A DNA stretch of 26,252 nucleotides, taken from contig JBOHHM010000130.1 in assembly GCA_050725495.1 (NCBI GenBank), positions 1 through 26,252 on the forward strand. Reading direction: 5' to 3'. The notes under the pieces were generated by a model, which saw only the letters and a program-made list of their open reading frames with translations, made no database searches and was not told the DNA's origin. The stretch comes from JBOHHM01 sp050725495 (GTDB lineage Bacteria > Pseudomonadota > Gammaproteobacteria > Burkholderiales > Burkholderiaceae_C). Of the stretch, positions 7,781 through 15,525 are shown piece after piece. Positions within the stretch are counted from its first letter, which is position 1; each line of letters begins with the position of its first letter. The position numbers and the translations under genes were made by a program.

Positions 7781-8929
7781 ATGAAGCAGCCTTATCCCCC
7801 CCTGAGCCGCCGCCAGGCGCTGCAATCGGCTTCGGCGCTGGTGGTCGGCACGAGCGCCGCCGCCTGGGCTCAGCCAGGCAAACCGGCCAACGGTACACGC
7901 AACCTGATGGTGGCGCAAATCGTGGACATCTCGCCCGTGCAACAGGATGTTGCCAAGGATTTCCTGATCGGCTCGCGCGCCGCCTGGCAAGACATCAACT
8001 CGCGCGGCGGGCTGCGCGGGCGGCCGGTCCAGCATGTGGCGATTGAAGTGGACAGCACCCCCGCGAGCCTGCGTGCCGCACTGCAAACGCTCAAGGACAA
8101 CCCGTCTTGCATCGTGCTGTCCGGCACGGCCGGCGACCCGGTCGCCAACCACGTCGTGGCGCAGCTGCGTCAGGACAACATGGCCCTGGCCCATGTCGCG
8201 CCCTGGTTGCAGAACTCCAGTGCCGAGGTCGATGACCGCACCTTCCCGATCTTCGCGGCGCGCCAGGAGCAGATCAGCCATGCGCTGAAGTCGCTCACGG
8301 TAATGGGCGTGCAAGAAATCGGTGCGGTCTACGCCTCGGCCCAGGAGCACACGCTGTACCGTGAGGACCTGGAGTCCATCGCCGCCAAACTCAAGCTCAG
8401 GCTGCAGTCGTTCACCGCCAACGGCGACCTGGTCCGACTCGGCCAACGGCTGACGCCGGGAACGCCCGCCATCCTGCTGTTCGTGGGCGGCACGCCGGAG
8501 CTCGTGCAATTCACCCAGGGCCTGGAAAAACAGCAGCGCCAGCGCTACATCGTGGCGCTGGCCGATGTCAACCTGCAGACCATGGCGCAAATGGGTGCCG
8601 CGCGCAACACGCCGGTCATCGCCATGCAAGCCGTGCCCATGGTCACGGCCAGCCTGCCCGTGGTGCGCGCTTACCGCGACACCCTGGCCCGCCTGTTCGA
8701 CGAGCCGCCAACGCCGCTGAGTCTGGCCGGCTTCATTGCCGCGCGCTACACCTTCGAGGTGCTGCGCGAGGTCGATGGCCCACTGACCCGTCAAAGCGCG
8801 CTCGCAGCATTCCAGCGCCGCGCCGACGTCGACGTGGGCGGTTTCCGGGTGAGCTTCAACACCCTTCGTCGCAGCGCCACCTATGTGACGCAAAGCATGC
8901 TCACGGTCGATGGCCGCGTGCTCGGCTGA
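7781..8929 (+). CDS. ABC-type branched-chain amino acid-like periplasmic binding protein
   Basis: This 382-residue protein resembles LivK/Peripla_BP_6 substrate-binding proteins, which have two alpha/beta lobes and bind amino acids or other small organic compounds. The N-terminus has LSRRQALQSASALVVGTSAAAWA, a signal peptide with a twin-arginine-like SRR motif, so Tat export is possible. Family features are VAQIVDISPVQQDVAKDFLIG, AAWQDINSRGGLRGRPV (the typical N-INxxGG-xGR element) and the IAARYTFEVLREV segment. The start at 7781 is preceded by GAGGA. There are no permease or ATPase genes beside it, so it is an orphan here and the ligand cannot be inferred. Confidence 0.85.
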   Translation: MKQPYPPLSRRQALQSASALVVGTSAAAWAQPGKPANGTRNLMVAQIVDISPVQQDVAKDFLIGSRAAWQDINSRGGLRGRPVQHVAIEVDSTPASLRAALQTLKDNPSCIVLSGTAGDPVANHVVAQLRQDNMALAHVAPWLQNSSAEVDDRTFPIFAARQEQISHALKSLTVMGVQEIGAVYASAQEHTLYREDLESIAAKLKLRLQSFTANGDLVRLGQRLTPGTPAILLFVGGTPELVQFTQGLEKQQRQRYIVALADVNLQTMAQMGAARNTPVIAMQAVPMVTASLPVVRAYRDTLARLFDEPPTPLSLAGFIAARYTFEVLREVDGPLTRQSALAAFQRRADVDVGGFRVSFNTLRRSATYVTQSMLTVDGRVLG

Positions 8930-9008
8930 TGCCTTGCAGCCAGGCCGGAGTTCGACGATGCGCCTGCCCCGTGAATGCTATGCTGATCGCGTCTCCAACA
9001 TTTCAGTC

Positions 9009-10508
9009 ATGCAAAACGGAACACTGCTGGCCGCTGTGGACTTGGGATCCAACAGCTTTCGCCTCGAAATCGGCCGCCTGGAGCACGGGCACATCCACCG
9101 CACCGAGTACCTGAAGGAGACCGTGCGCCAGGGCAACGGCCTCGACGCCCGGCGCAACCTGACGCTTGACGCCATGCAGCGCGGCTGGGACTGCCTGGCG
9201 CGCTTTGGCGAACGACTGGCCGGCTTCAAGAAAGGGCAGGTCCGCGCAGTCGCCACGCAAACCCTGCGCGAGGCGCTCAACCGCGACGAGTTTCTGGTGC
9301 GGGCCCACCAGGTGCTCGGGTTCCCGATCGACGTGATCTCGGGCCGCGAGGAAGCGCGCCTGATCTACCAGGGCGTCTCCCACCTGCTGCCGCAGTCCGA
9401 TGAGCGACGACTGGTGGTGGACATCGGGGGCCGCTCGACCGAGCTGATTCTGGGTCAGGCGTTCGATGCCCGCGCGATGGAGTCGTTCCGCGTGGGCAGC
9501 GTGGCCTGGTCCACCCAGTACTTTGCCGACGGACAATTGACCGAACGCGCGTTCCAGATGGCCGACATCGCCGCCAAGGCCGTGCTCGACGAAGCCCTGC
9601 AAGTCTACCGCCCCGATAGCTGGGACGTGGCCTATGGCTCCTCGGGCACGGTGGGCGCGGTCGTCGACGTGCTCGCCGTTGCGGGCTGGCCCGCAGGCGT
9701 CGTCACGCGCGAGGGCCTGGACTGGCTGCTGGACAAGCTGCTGAAGGCGCAGAACGCAGACCGCCTGCGCCTGGAAGGCTTGAAGGACGATCGGCGGGCC
9801 GTCATGGGCGGCGGCCTCAGTGTGCTCAGGGCGGCCTTCGATCTGCTGGACATCGAGCAGATGTACGCGGCCCAGGGGGCGCTGCGCCATGGCGTGCTGT
9901 ACGACCTGCTGGACCGGGAAGAGGACCTGACCGATCTGCGCTCGGCCACCGTACAACGCCTGGCCGACAAGTTCGGCGTCGACGCGGCGCAGGCGCAGCG
10001 CGTGGGCAAGGTCGCTCGCCACCTGTTCCATCAGGTGCGCAGCGGCGCACCGGCCGCCGAGACCGGCCGTTACCGGCGCAAGCTCGACTGGGCGACCCAG
10101 TTGCACGAGATCGGCTGCCAGATCTCGCACAGCGACTACCACAAGCACGGCGCCTATATTCTGGACAACGCCGACGCCCCGGGCTTTGCCCTGCCCGAGC
10201 TGCACCGGCTCGGCCAGCTGGTCCTGGGCCATCGCGGCAAGCTGCGCAAGCTCGAAGTCGACCTCCATGACCAGGTGTTCGTGCAGCAGCTGCTGAGCCT
10301 GAGACTGGCGGTCATCCTGTGCCACGCGCGCCGCGACCCGGACCTCAAGGGACTGCAGCTCGAGTGCGCATCCTTGCCTGATCGCCGCTTTATTCTGGGC
10401 TGTCGCGCCGGCTGGTCCGACGCCTTCCCGCAGTCGGCCCATTTGCTGCGCGAGGAAGTGCTGGCCTGGCAAAAGACGCCGTGGCGCCTGCAGCTGTCTG
10501 GCGATTGA
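9009..10508 (+). CDS. ppx: Ppx/GppA exopolyphosphatase
   Basis: This enzyme of the ASKHA fold releases phosphate from the end of polyphosphate chains (or hydrolyses pppGpp). The start ATG at 9009 (MQNGTLLAAVDLGSNSFRLE) gives 499 residues; earlier codons in the frame are not conserved in style. Motifs in order are AAVDLGSNSFRLEIG (phosphate 1 loop), AVATQTLREA, GREEARLIYQGV with the catalytic-type Glu, VVDIGGRSTELI (phosphate 2 loop) and GSSGTVGAVVDV. The C-terminal half has the HD-like region (LDWATQLHEIGCQISHSDYHKHG). It is close to ppk and a CHAD protein, which supports a polyphosphate role over pppGpp alone. Confidence 0.95.
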   Translation: MQNGTLLAAVDLGSNSFRLEIGRLEHGHIHRTEYLKETVRQGNGLDARRNLTLDAMQRGWDCLARFGERLAGFKKGQVRAVATQTLREALNRDEFLVRAHQVLGFPIDVISGREEARLIYQGVSHLLPQSDERRLVVDIGGRSTELILGQAFDARAMESFRVGSVAWSTQYFADGQLTERAFQMADIAAKAVLDEALQVYRPDSWDVAYGSSGTVGAVVDVLAVAGWPAGVVTREGLDWLLDKLLKAQNADRLRLEGLKDDRRAVMGGGLSVLRAAFDLLDIEQMYAAQGALRHGVLYDLLDREEDLTDLRSATVQRLADKFGVDAAQAQRVGKVARHLFHQVRSGAPAAETGRYRRKLDWATQLHEIGCQISHSDYHKHGAYILDNADAPGFALPELHRLGQLVLGHRGKLRKLEVDLHDQVFVQQLLSLRLAVILCHARRDPDLKGLQLECASLPDRRFILGCRAGWSDAFPQSAHLLREEVLAWQKTPWRLQLSGD

Positions 10509-10548
10509 TTCCCAGCCGCGACGCAGACCCAGGGATGACCCATTCCAC

Positions 10549-10577
10549 AAAACGGTATAAACTGTATATACCGTTTT
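10549..10577. promoter_or_regulatory. Strong palindrome upstream of the Lys/Ala-rich protein (operator or terminator)
   Basis: Perfect 11-bp inverted arms AAAACGGTATA and TATACCGTTTT are separated by 7 bases (10560-10566). It lies 40 bp after ppx and 14 bp before the ATG at 10592. It also contains TATA-rich stretches that could act as a -10. As an RNA it would be an AT-rich hairpin ending in TTTT, so it may also terminate ppx. An operator role is inference. Confidence 0.6.
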
Positions 10578-10591
10578 AAGAGGATCCGCTC

Positions 10592-10999
10592 ATGGCAACC
10601 ACCAAACAAGCCGCAGCCCGTAAAATTGCTGCGCCCGCTACAAACACCAAGGCTGCGACCAAGCCTGCCGAGCCAGTCGCCTCTGCGCCGAAAGCTCCTC
10701 GGGCCGCAGCTGCAGCCCCCAAACCCGCTAAAACCCCCAAAACCGCGAAAGGCGACAAAGCGGTCAAGGCCAAGAAGCCCAAGCTGGTGCGTGACAGCTT
10801 CACCATCCCGAAGCCCGAGTACAGCGTGCTCGATGAACTGAAGCAGCGTGCCACCCAACTGGCCCGCCCCGCCAAAAAAAGCGAAGTGCTGCGCGCTGGC
10901 ATCAAGGCGTTGGCCGCCCTGCCCGACGCGGCATTTTTGGCGGCATTGGCAACGGTGCCGACCATCAAGACCGGCCGCCCCAAGCTCGCCAAAGCCTGA
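10592..10999 (+). CDS. Lys/Ala/Pro-rich basic protein with a ribbon-helix-helix-like C-terminal domain
   Basis: This 135-residue protein starts at ATG 10592 after AGAGGA. Residues 1-65 are low-complexity Lys, Ala and Pro, histone H1-like, with repeated KP/PK and AAA motifs. Residues 66-112 look like a ribbon-helix-helix fold: a strand (RDSFTIPK), helix 1 (EYSVLDELKQRATQL), a short turn, and helix 2 beginning with KSEVLRAGIKALAAL. The C-terminus is TGRPKLAKA. I do not recognise a named gene. A DNA-binding role is plausible from the basic tail and the fold; autoregulation at the palindrome is inference. The gene lies between ppx and a decayed recombinase. Confidence 0.8.
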   Translation: MATTKQAAARKIAAPATNTKAATKPAEPVASAPKAPRAAAAAPKPAKTPKTAKGDKAVKAKKPKLVRDSFTIPKPEYSVLDELKQRATQLARPAKKSEVLRAGIKALAALPDAAFLAALATVPTIKTGRPKLAKA

Positions 11000-11055
11000 T
11001 CGGGGTGATCCGTCCTTTCCGCGCCAATTGGTACGCTTTCGAGTGATTGGCTCCA

Positions 11056-11282
11056 TCAGCCACGGCGTACCGTGAACGCTGCGCAAAATTGCCGGGCTCG
11101 CATGAACTCGTCGCCGTGCAGGTAGATCGTGGTCGTGGAGACCGAGGCGTCTTGGTTCTTCGCACCGTGACGATTCCGGCACGCCAGTCGATGTCGTCAA
11201 TTGCGAGCGTGGCGACCTCGCTGCGTCGCAAGCCGAGGTCCAGAGCGCAGCGCACGATGGCATCAGCGCGGCGCGATGTCAT
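11056..11282 (-). pseudogene. Remnant of a tyrosine recombinase (integrase)
   Basis: From ATG 11282 the frame reads MTSRRADAIVRCALDLGLR, then RSEVATLAIDDIDWRAGIVTV, matching the tyrosine recombinase box with the first catalytic Arg. After RRTK the frame is lost. In another frame the sequence continues as DASVSTTTIYLHGDEFMRA, which resembles the region of the catalytic Tyr, ending in a TGA at 11056. The middle of the catalytic domain (the HxxR region) and the N-terminal half are absent, so it cannot be active. Its ATG overlaps the stop of the CYTH-CHAD gene. It marks an old integration or rearrangement. Exact endpoints are uncertain. Confidence 0.7.
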
Positions 11283-12784
11283 CTCGGCCTTTCTTGCCCG
11301 ACAACGACGCCGCGCAAGAATTCCAGAAGCCCACCGTCCGCTTCGAGCTTGGCAGCAAGCGCAACCGCTTGCATGAGATCACGTGTCGCCCCGATGCTCG
11401 TCTGCAGGTTCGTAGCCTGCTGGTACCAGCGTTGGGTACGCCGTTTGGGTAAAAGGGGTTGTAGTGCTTCGATGCCGTAGCGCATCCGCTTGGCGAGAAT
11501 GCGAACACGGTGCTGACTTTCGGGTGTGCCGCGATCCCTCAGGGCGACCTGCAACTGGTCATGCAGGCGGACAGTGCGGCGCCTGGCCCAGCGGCGCAGG
11601 GACACTTTCAGGTCAGCCCTTGCACTGCCCGGCCCATTCAGCGCAGACAACTCTTCCAGCCATTGCGTGGACGCAAGCAGCGTCGCACCGACCGCGGGCT
11701 CCTCGAGCGCGTATCGGACGGCTTTGCGCTGGAGGTTGGCGGCGTCCATCAGGGCCTGGGCCATCGCCTGCCACTTTTCTTCCCGCCGGACGTCCCCTGC
11801 CATGTACGCATCAGCGAACGGCGGGAGCGTCTCGGTCCGAGCTACATCGAGGTCCCGCAGTTCGCCCAGGAAATTCAGAACCGGTTGCAGTGACTGCCAG
11901 GACGGCACCGCCTCGACCGCAAGGGCTCGCTTGAAAAGTCGCCCTGCACTTCTGAAGCGTCGCCAACCGACCCGGGCCTGGTGCACCACCTCAGGGTCAT
12001 CGGAGGTACGCAACGTGTTCAGGTTGGCGGTGACCTGGCAGAACATTTCGAGGAGCACGCGCCGCGCGGCCTCGGACAATGGCATGTCGGATGTCAGCGA
12101 CGGCGGCTGGGCGCGCCTTGGCACATGCAGGCAATCCTGCGCCAAGGCGTAGCCACGCTCCGCTTTGCTCATGTTCTCCGGCATCACCGCGATGGTGCGT
12201 GCGATCTGTTGGGCGATGTCGAACAGCACTGAGGGCTGACCCGTTAGTAGTTCGATCTCCAACTCGCAAATGGGGGCGCTCTTGTCGCCGGCCGCTATTT
12301 GTCCGACGTCTAGCGACACCTCGACGACGCTGCCATCGCGCCTGCGCACTGACCAGCTTGTCCGGTCAAAGGTTGTCACAAAGCACGCAGCCAGCGCCCG
12401 AAACACGGTCCCGTCAGCATCGAAACCTGACCACGGCGTGGCTTGAAGAGCCTGCAACGCCAACTCGGCGCCGGGCACGGACGCTTCCCATTCGCCACGC
12501 TGGCTCAACGCCGAGTCGCTACCGCCGCCCATCTTGAGGGTCTGCAGCCACTCCGGCTTCGCGTCGCTGCCAATGCGCCGTATTCGCAACGCGACGCGCT
12601 CTCGGCGCAAGATCTGTTCGGGTGTGTCGTAGTAGACGTTGTGCAAATGCAGGTGCGTCACCTTGCGACGTGTCAACAGGGGCGTCCGGGCCAGTCGCCT
12701 TTCCAAACTCGACGGATCGGACGCTGGCAGCGCAAGCTTGAGTTCAATTTCTTCCGGACGGCGGATGAGTGCATCTGACTTCAT
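11279..12784 (-). CDS. CYTH-CHAD domain protein (triphosphate tunnel / polyphosphate-associated)
   Basis: The CYTH domain (about 10-215) has the signature EIELKL (ExExK, residues 12-16), HNVYYDTPEQILRRERVALRIRR and CELEIELLTG; CYTH enzymes hydrolyse inorganic triphosphate or related substrates in a basic tunnel. The CHAD domain (about 230-500) is helical with the conserved basic His-containing motifs EVVHQARVGWRRFRSA and QHRVRILAKRMRYGIEAL; CHAD domains bind polyphosphate. I chose ATG 12784 (501 aa); a GTG at 12814 would add 10 residues. Neither start has a clear ribosome binding site. The position between ppx and ppk fits polyphosphate metabolism. The gene sits in a region with a recombinase remnant and may have been acquired separately. 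Confidence 0.9.
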   Translation of the reverse strand: MKSDALIRRPEEIELKLALPASDPSSLERRLARTPLLTRRKVTHLHLHNVYYDTPEQILRRERVALRIRRIGSDAKPEWLQTLKMGGGSDSALSQRGEWEASVPGAELALQALQATPWSGFDADGTVFRALAACFVTTFDRTSWSVRRRDGSVVEVSLDVGQIAAGDKSAPICELEIELLTGQPSVLFDIAQQIARTIAVMPENMSKAERGYALAQDCLHVPRRAQPPSLTSDMPLSEAARRVLLEMFCQVTANLNTLRTSDDPEVVHQARVGWRRFRSAGRLFKRALAVEAVPSWQSLQPVLNFLGELRDLDVARTETLPPFADAYMAGDVRREEKWQAMAQALMDAANLQRKAVRYALEEPAVGATLLASTQWLEELSALNGPGSARADLKVSLRRWARRRTVRLHDQLQVALRDRGTPESQHRVRILAKRMRYGIEALQPLLPKRRTQRWYQQATNLQTSIGATRDLMQAVALAAKLEADGGLLEFLRGVVVGQERPR

Positions 12785-12814
12785 AGGATTCAACCGCGAG
12801 CTTTGATCTTCCAC

Positions 12815-13140
12815 GAAGTCGGTAACTCAAGGTGACGGAAGTTGGATGTTTTGATGCTTCCGAAGTCGTTAAGGACTGCCCGGATGAACATGCGTACGAT
12901 GGCCTCTCAAGAAAACGCCGGGCCGCCCCAAGTTTTCTTGCACCCCCTCGGGGGGCCTGACGCGAAGCGGCAGGGCTGGGGGCGCTCAATAGCGCCCCAA
13001 GGTCCAACCCACCTGCTTCGAGAAGCTGCCCTAGTTGCTCCAAGCAACCAGCGGCTACGTATTTCAAGACGCGGCGTAGCCGAGTATGCTCTCAAAGGAC
13101 GCTGTTGGTTCATGCCCGGAACAGACTTCTCCGACGCCAT
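12815..13140. other. Intergenic region with repeat and inverted repeats, no gene seen
   Basis: This 326-bp gap between two divergent genes holds repeat copy 2 (12917-12990). It has two inverted repeats: CAAGAAAAC / GTTTTCTTG (12908-12916 and 12932-12940), and GGGGCGCT CAAT AGCGCCCC (12979-12998). I see no convincing coding frame. Promoters for the flanking genes presumably lie here but none is clear. Confidence 0.6.
12917..12990. repeat. GC-rich dispersed repeat, copy 2
   Basis: It shares with copy 1 the GGGCCGCCCCAAG block, the CCCCCTCGGGGGGC core and a GCTGGGGGC end. It is less conserved in the middle. Orientation on the plus strand is the same as in copies 1 and 3. Confidence 0.65.
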
Positions 13141-13992
13141 ATGAAACTTATTACCTGGAATATCCAATGGGGGCGCGGGGCCGATGGCAGGGTGGATCTC
13201 GATCGGATCGTGTCCCATGCAAGGCGACTGGCGGATTTCGAAGTGCTGTGCCTTCAGGAGGTGTCGGCCGGTTACCCCGAACTGCCGGGCTGCGACGGTA
13301 GCGACCAGTTCCAGGGCCTCGCCGACCGTCTGCCGGGCTATACAGCGATCGGCGGCGTGGCCACGGACACACCCCATCCCGCTGGCGGCCGGCGCACCTT
13401 CGGCAACATGATTCTTTCGCGCCTTCCCGTGCTACAGGTATTCCGCCATCTGTTGCCCTGGCCGGCCGATCCGGGCGTGCCCAGCATGCAACGGGTCGCC
13501 CTGGAAGCCACGCTCGACACGCCGCTGGGCCTGGTTCGCGTGACGACCACCCATCTCGAATACTATTCCAGCCGACAACGCGCGGCCCAAGTAGATCGGC
13601 TGCGCGAGTTGCATCAGGAAGCTAACGCCCAAGCGGGTAGCCCGCGACCAGGCGACGTATCGGAAGGGCCGTTCTTCTTTGTGCCACGTGCTGCTGCATC
13701 GATCCTGACCGGCGACTTCAATTGTCCGCCCGAGTCCTCCGAACGGACGCGCCTGCTCGCCGCGATGGACGATGCCGCTCCACCTTACCGGGATGCGTGG
13801 GAAATCGCCCAGCCCGGTCAGCCACACGCCCCGACAGTGGGCATTCACGACAAGGAACAATGGCCAGGTCCGCCCTTCACCTACGACTTCATCTTCGTTA
13901 GCGAGGACTTGGCGCCTCGGGTGAAAAATATGTGCGCGGACCCGACGAGTGACGCATCTGATCATCAACCAGTTCTGATCGTACTAGGCTGA
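13141..13992 (+). CDS. Endonuclease/exonuclease/phosphatase (EEP) family hydrolase
   Basis: This 283-residue protein has the EEP fold shared by exonuclease III, DNase I and sphingomyelinases. Motifs are MKLITWNIQWG (Asn), CLQEVSAG (metal-binding Glu), RTFGNMILSRLPV, TTTHLEYYSSRQRAAQVDRL (His), ILTGDFNCPPES (Asp/Asn) and the closing SDHQPVLIVLG (Asp-His). Start: ATG 13141; upstream codons are not family-like. There is no signal peptide, so it is probably cytoplasmic. The substrate (DNA, phosphodiester or phosphoester) cannot be told from these motifs. It is flanked by intergenic DNA and faces ribH on the opposite strand. Confidence 0.88.
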   Translation: MKLITWNIQWGRGADGRVDLDRIVSHARRLADFEVLCLQEVSAGYPELPGCDGSDQFQGLADRLPGYTAIGGVATDTPHPAGGRRTFGNMILSRLPVLQVFRHLLPWPADPGVPSMQRVALEATLDTPLGLVRVTTTHLEYYSSRQRAAQVDRLRELHQEANAQAGSPRPGDVSEGPFFFVPRAAASILTGDFNCPPESSERTRLLAAMDDAAPPYRDAWEIAQPGQPHAPTVGIHDKEQWPGPPFTYDFIFVSEDLAPRVKNMCADPTSDASDHQPVLIVLG

Positions 13993-14220
13993 GTCTCCTA
14001 TCGATCGGACAGCCGGTGGCCGTTCAAGCCGCATTTCATGAGGAGCCTAAGCAAATGAGAGCCCCCTGCATCGCCACGTGATCCAAGCGGAATTGGCGCA
14101 AGCCGTGAAAACAAAGGCCTTGCGACGAAAGCGCACTAACTTGCACGACAAGGACGATCCCCCCTGATCACGCGCCGTCGGCTCTACGCCCGGCAACGGG
14201 GTCGCCGGCGGATGCAGGCC

Positions 14221-14715
14221 TTACACGCCCACGAGGCCCTGGATCTCACGCAAGCCCGCAAGCGTCCTGACGCAGGCCCGCGCGACTTCCTCCCCTTTCA
14301 CCACGAAATGCCGCAAGAAGTACTGGCGGTGCTCTTCGTGCTCATGAAAGTGATGCGGTGTGAGTACCGCCGAGAAGACCGGCACTTCGGTCTCCAGCTG
14401 CACCCGCATCAGGGCGTCAATCACGGCGCTGGCGACGAACTCATGGCGGTAAATGCCACCATCGACGACAAGACCACAGGCGACGATGGCCTCGTAGCGC
14501 CCGCTGCGCGCCAGCTTCTGGGTGTGCAACGGAATCTCAAACGCACCGGGCACCTGGAAGAGATCAATGGCTTCGCGCGGCACCTCGTGCCGTGCCGTCT
14601 CGGCCAGGAACGCATCGCGCGCCTGGCTGACGATGTCTTCATGCCAGCAGGCCTGGATGAAGGCGATCCGTCCAGGCTGCGCTGCTGTGTGATGTTGTTT
14701 GCTCATGTGTGACAT
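14221..14715 (-). CDS. ribH: 6,7-dimethyl-8-ribityllumazine synthase, RibH2 type
   Basis: This enzyme condenses a ribitylamino-pyrimidine with dihydroxybutanone phosphate in riboflavin synthesis. The sequence RIAFIQACWHEDIVSQARDA, VPGAFEIPLH, DGGIYRHEFVASAVIDALM, VQLETEVPVFSAVLTPHHFH matches RibH2 (the decameric Brucella/Mesorhizobium type) rather than the classical RibH, which has VVV(S/A)RFN at this place. Candidate starts are ATG 14715 (164 aa), 14706 (161 aa) and 14772 (183 aa). The last adds a Cys/Arg-rich stretch not seen in the family, so 14715 or 14706 is preferred. An FMN riboswitch lies directly upstream, so it is probably repressed when FMN is abundant. No other riboflavin genes are nearby. 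Confidence 0.93.
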   Translation of the reverse strand: MSHMSKQHHTAAQPGRIAFIQACWHEDIVSQARDAFLAETARHEVPREAIDLFQVPGAFEIPLHTQKLARSGRYEAIVACGLVVDGGIYRHEFVASAVIDALMRVQLETEVPVFSAVLTPHHFHEHEEHRQYFLRHFVVKGEEVARACVRTLAGLREIQGLVGV

Positions 14716-14775
14716 CAGGGCGCGCCAGCCCACAGCCTGCCGGGTGCGGGTGCACAGGCAAGCTGTAGACATGCG

Positions 14776-14925
14776 TTTTCTTTCATCCGGACTCTGACCG
14801 TCGGCTTCGGAATTGCACTGAAATCTGCTGACCCTGCCCTGCTGCAAACAGAACGTAGGCGCTCGCGGGCTGATGCGATGGCTCGCAATCACCGCCGGTG
14901 GGGAATTTCGCCCCGCCCTGAAAAC
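14776..14925 (-). ncRNA. FMN riboswitch (RFN element) upstream of ribH
   Basis: Read on the minus strand, the conserved RFN blocks occur in order: TTTTCAGGGCGGGGCGAAAT, CCCCACCGGCGGTGATT, AGCCCGCGAGCG, a variable arm, GGTCAGCAGATTTCAGTG, AATTCCGAAGCCGACGGT, and AGAGTCCGGATGAAAGAAAA. The P1 ends, multiloop purines and the GCCGACGGT block all fit the class. It begins about 210 bp upstream of ATG 14715 and ends 4 bp before ATG 14772. Between these starts the RNA has GCCTG / CAGGC arms that could form the expression platform. Confidence 0.95.
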
Positions 14926-15060
14926 GCTTGCCCCGGAGTGGCTACCGGGGCATGGGCATTTTAGCTACGGCGTAACAAGCCCTACGGGCAGTTGTTAGCC
15001 TGCGCTGAAACCGGGCGGGGCATTTCCCAGAGCCGGTTTTAAATCTTGCGGCCGAGCTTT
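14926..15060. other. Intergenic inverted repeats between sixA and the riboswitch
   Basis: Two perfect or near-perfect hairpins lie here: GCCCCGG / CCGGGGC with an 8-nt loop (14930-14951), and TAACAAGCCC / GGGC-AG-TTGTTA (14973-14997). A third weaker pair is AAACCGG / CCGGTTT (15008-15039). None is followed by a clear T-run on the minus strand. They may end sixA transcription or belong to the ribH leader. Confidence 0.35.
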
Positions 15061-15522
15061 TCAGAGCGCCTCAGGCGACTGCACCGCGATCACCGCGGTC
15101 TGCGTCTGGCCGTCACGAATCCGGCAGCGCAGCCACCAGACCGCGCCCTTCTTCACCGCGCAGTCGCTTTCCCTGAGACCCAGCAACTGGGCGATGGTCT
15201 GCCCCAGCACGGGCTGGTGCCCCACCACCACAACGGTCGATTTGCCGGCGGGCCACTTCACGAGCTCCAGCAATTCGGCCGGTGTGCCGCCCGGCGCCAG
15301 TTCGGCCCGTAGCTTGTATTTTCGGCCCAGGGCCAGCACGGTTTGCTCGCAACGATGGGCCGGGCTGACCAGCACGCGGGCGCCCTCCGGCAATTGCCGG
15401 TCCAACCAGTTGGCCATGCGCACGGCCTGTTTTTCACCGCGCAGCGTCAAGGCGCGCTCCAGGTCGTTGCCACCCTCCACCCCCTCCTCTGCCTCGGCAT
15501 GACGCCACAAAATCAGGTCCAT
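15061..15522 (-). CDS. sixA: SixA-type histidine phosphatase
   Basis: This 153-residue member of the histidine phosphatase superfamily has the RHAEAE motif near the N-terminus (catalytic His in LWRHAEAE), Arg in SPAHRCEQTV, and the second His in VVVVGHQPVLGQ. E. coli SixA (161 aa) removes phosphate from phosphohistidine in signalling proteins such as ArcB. The start at ATG 15522 is 3 bp after the ppk stop, so it is probably cotranscribed with ppk. Physical linkage of a SixA-type phosphatase to polyphosphate genes suggests a phosphate-related role; the substrate is not known. Confidence 0.9.
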   Translation of the reverse strand: MDLILWRHAEAEEGVEGGNDLERALTLRGEKQAVRMANWLDRQLPEGARVLVSPAHRCEQTVLALGRKYKLRAELAPGGTPAELLELVKWPAGKSTVVVVGHQPVLGQTIAQLLGLRESDCAVKKGAVWWLRCRIRDGQTQTAVIAVQSPEAL

Positions 15523-15525
15523 GGT

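Noticed and set aside
10562..10577. LexA-like box (CTGTATATAC) in the palindrome
   Set aside because: Only the left half fits CTGT-N8-ACAG; the right side is CCGTTTT. The symmetric palindrome is better explained as a different operator or a hairpin.
13993..14220. Small gene between the EEP hydrolase and ribH
   Set aside because: Only very short frames with no ribosome binding site or protein-like composition were found in these 228 bases.
14952..14980. Sigma70 promoter for ribH (minus-strand TAAAAT as -10)
   Set aside because: No -35 hexamer at a suitable spacing was found, so the call is not supported.
14973..14997. attC-like integron recombination site
   Set aside because: The TAACAA / TTGTTA arms resemble core sites only loosely; no cassette gene or integrase is nearby.
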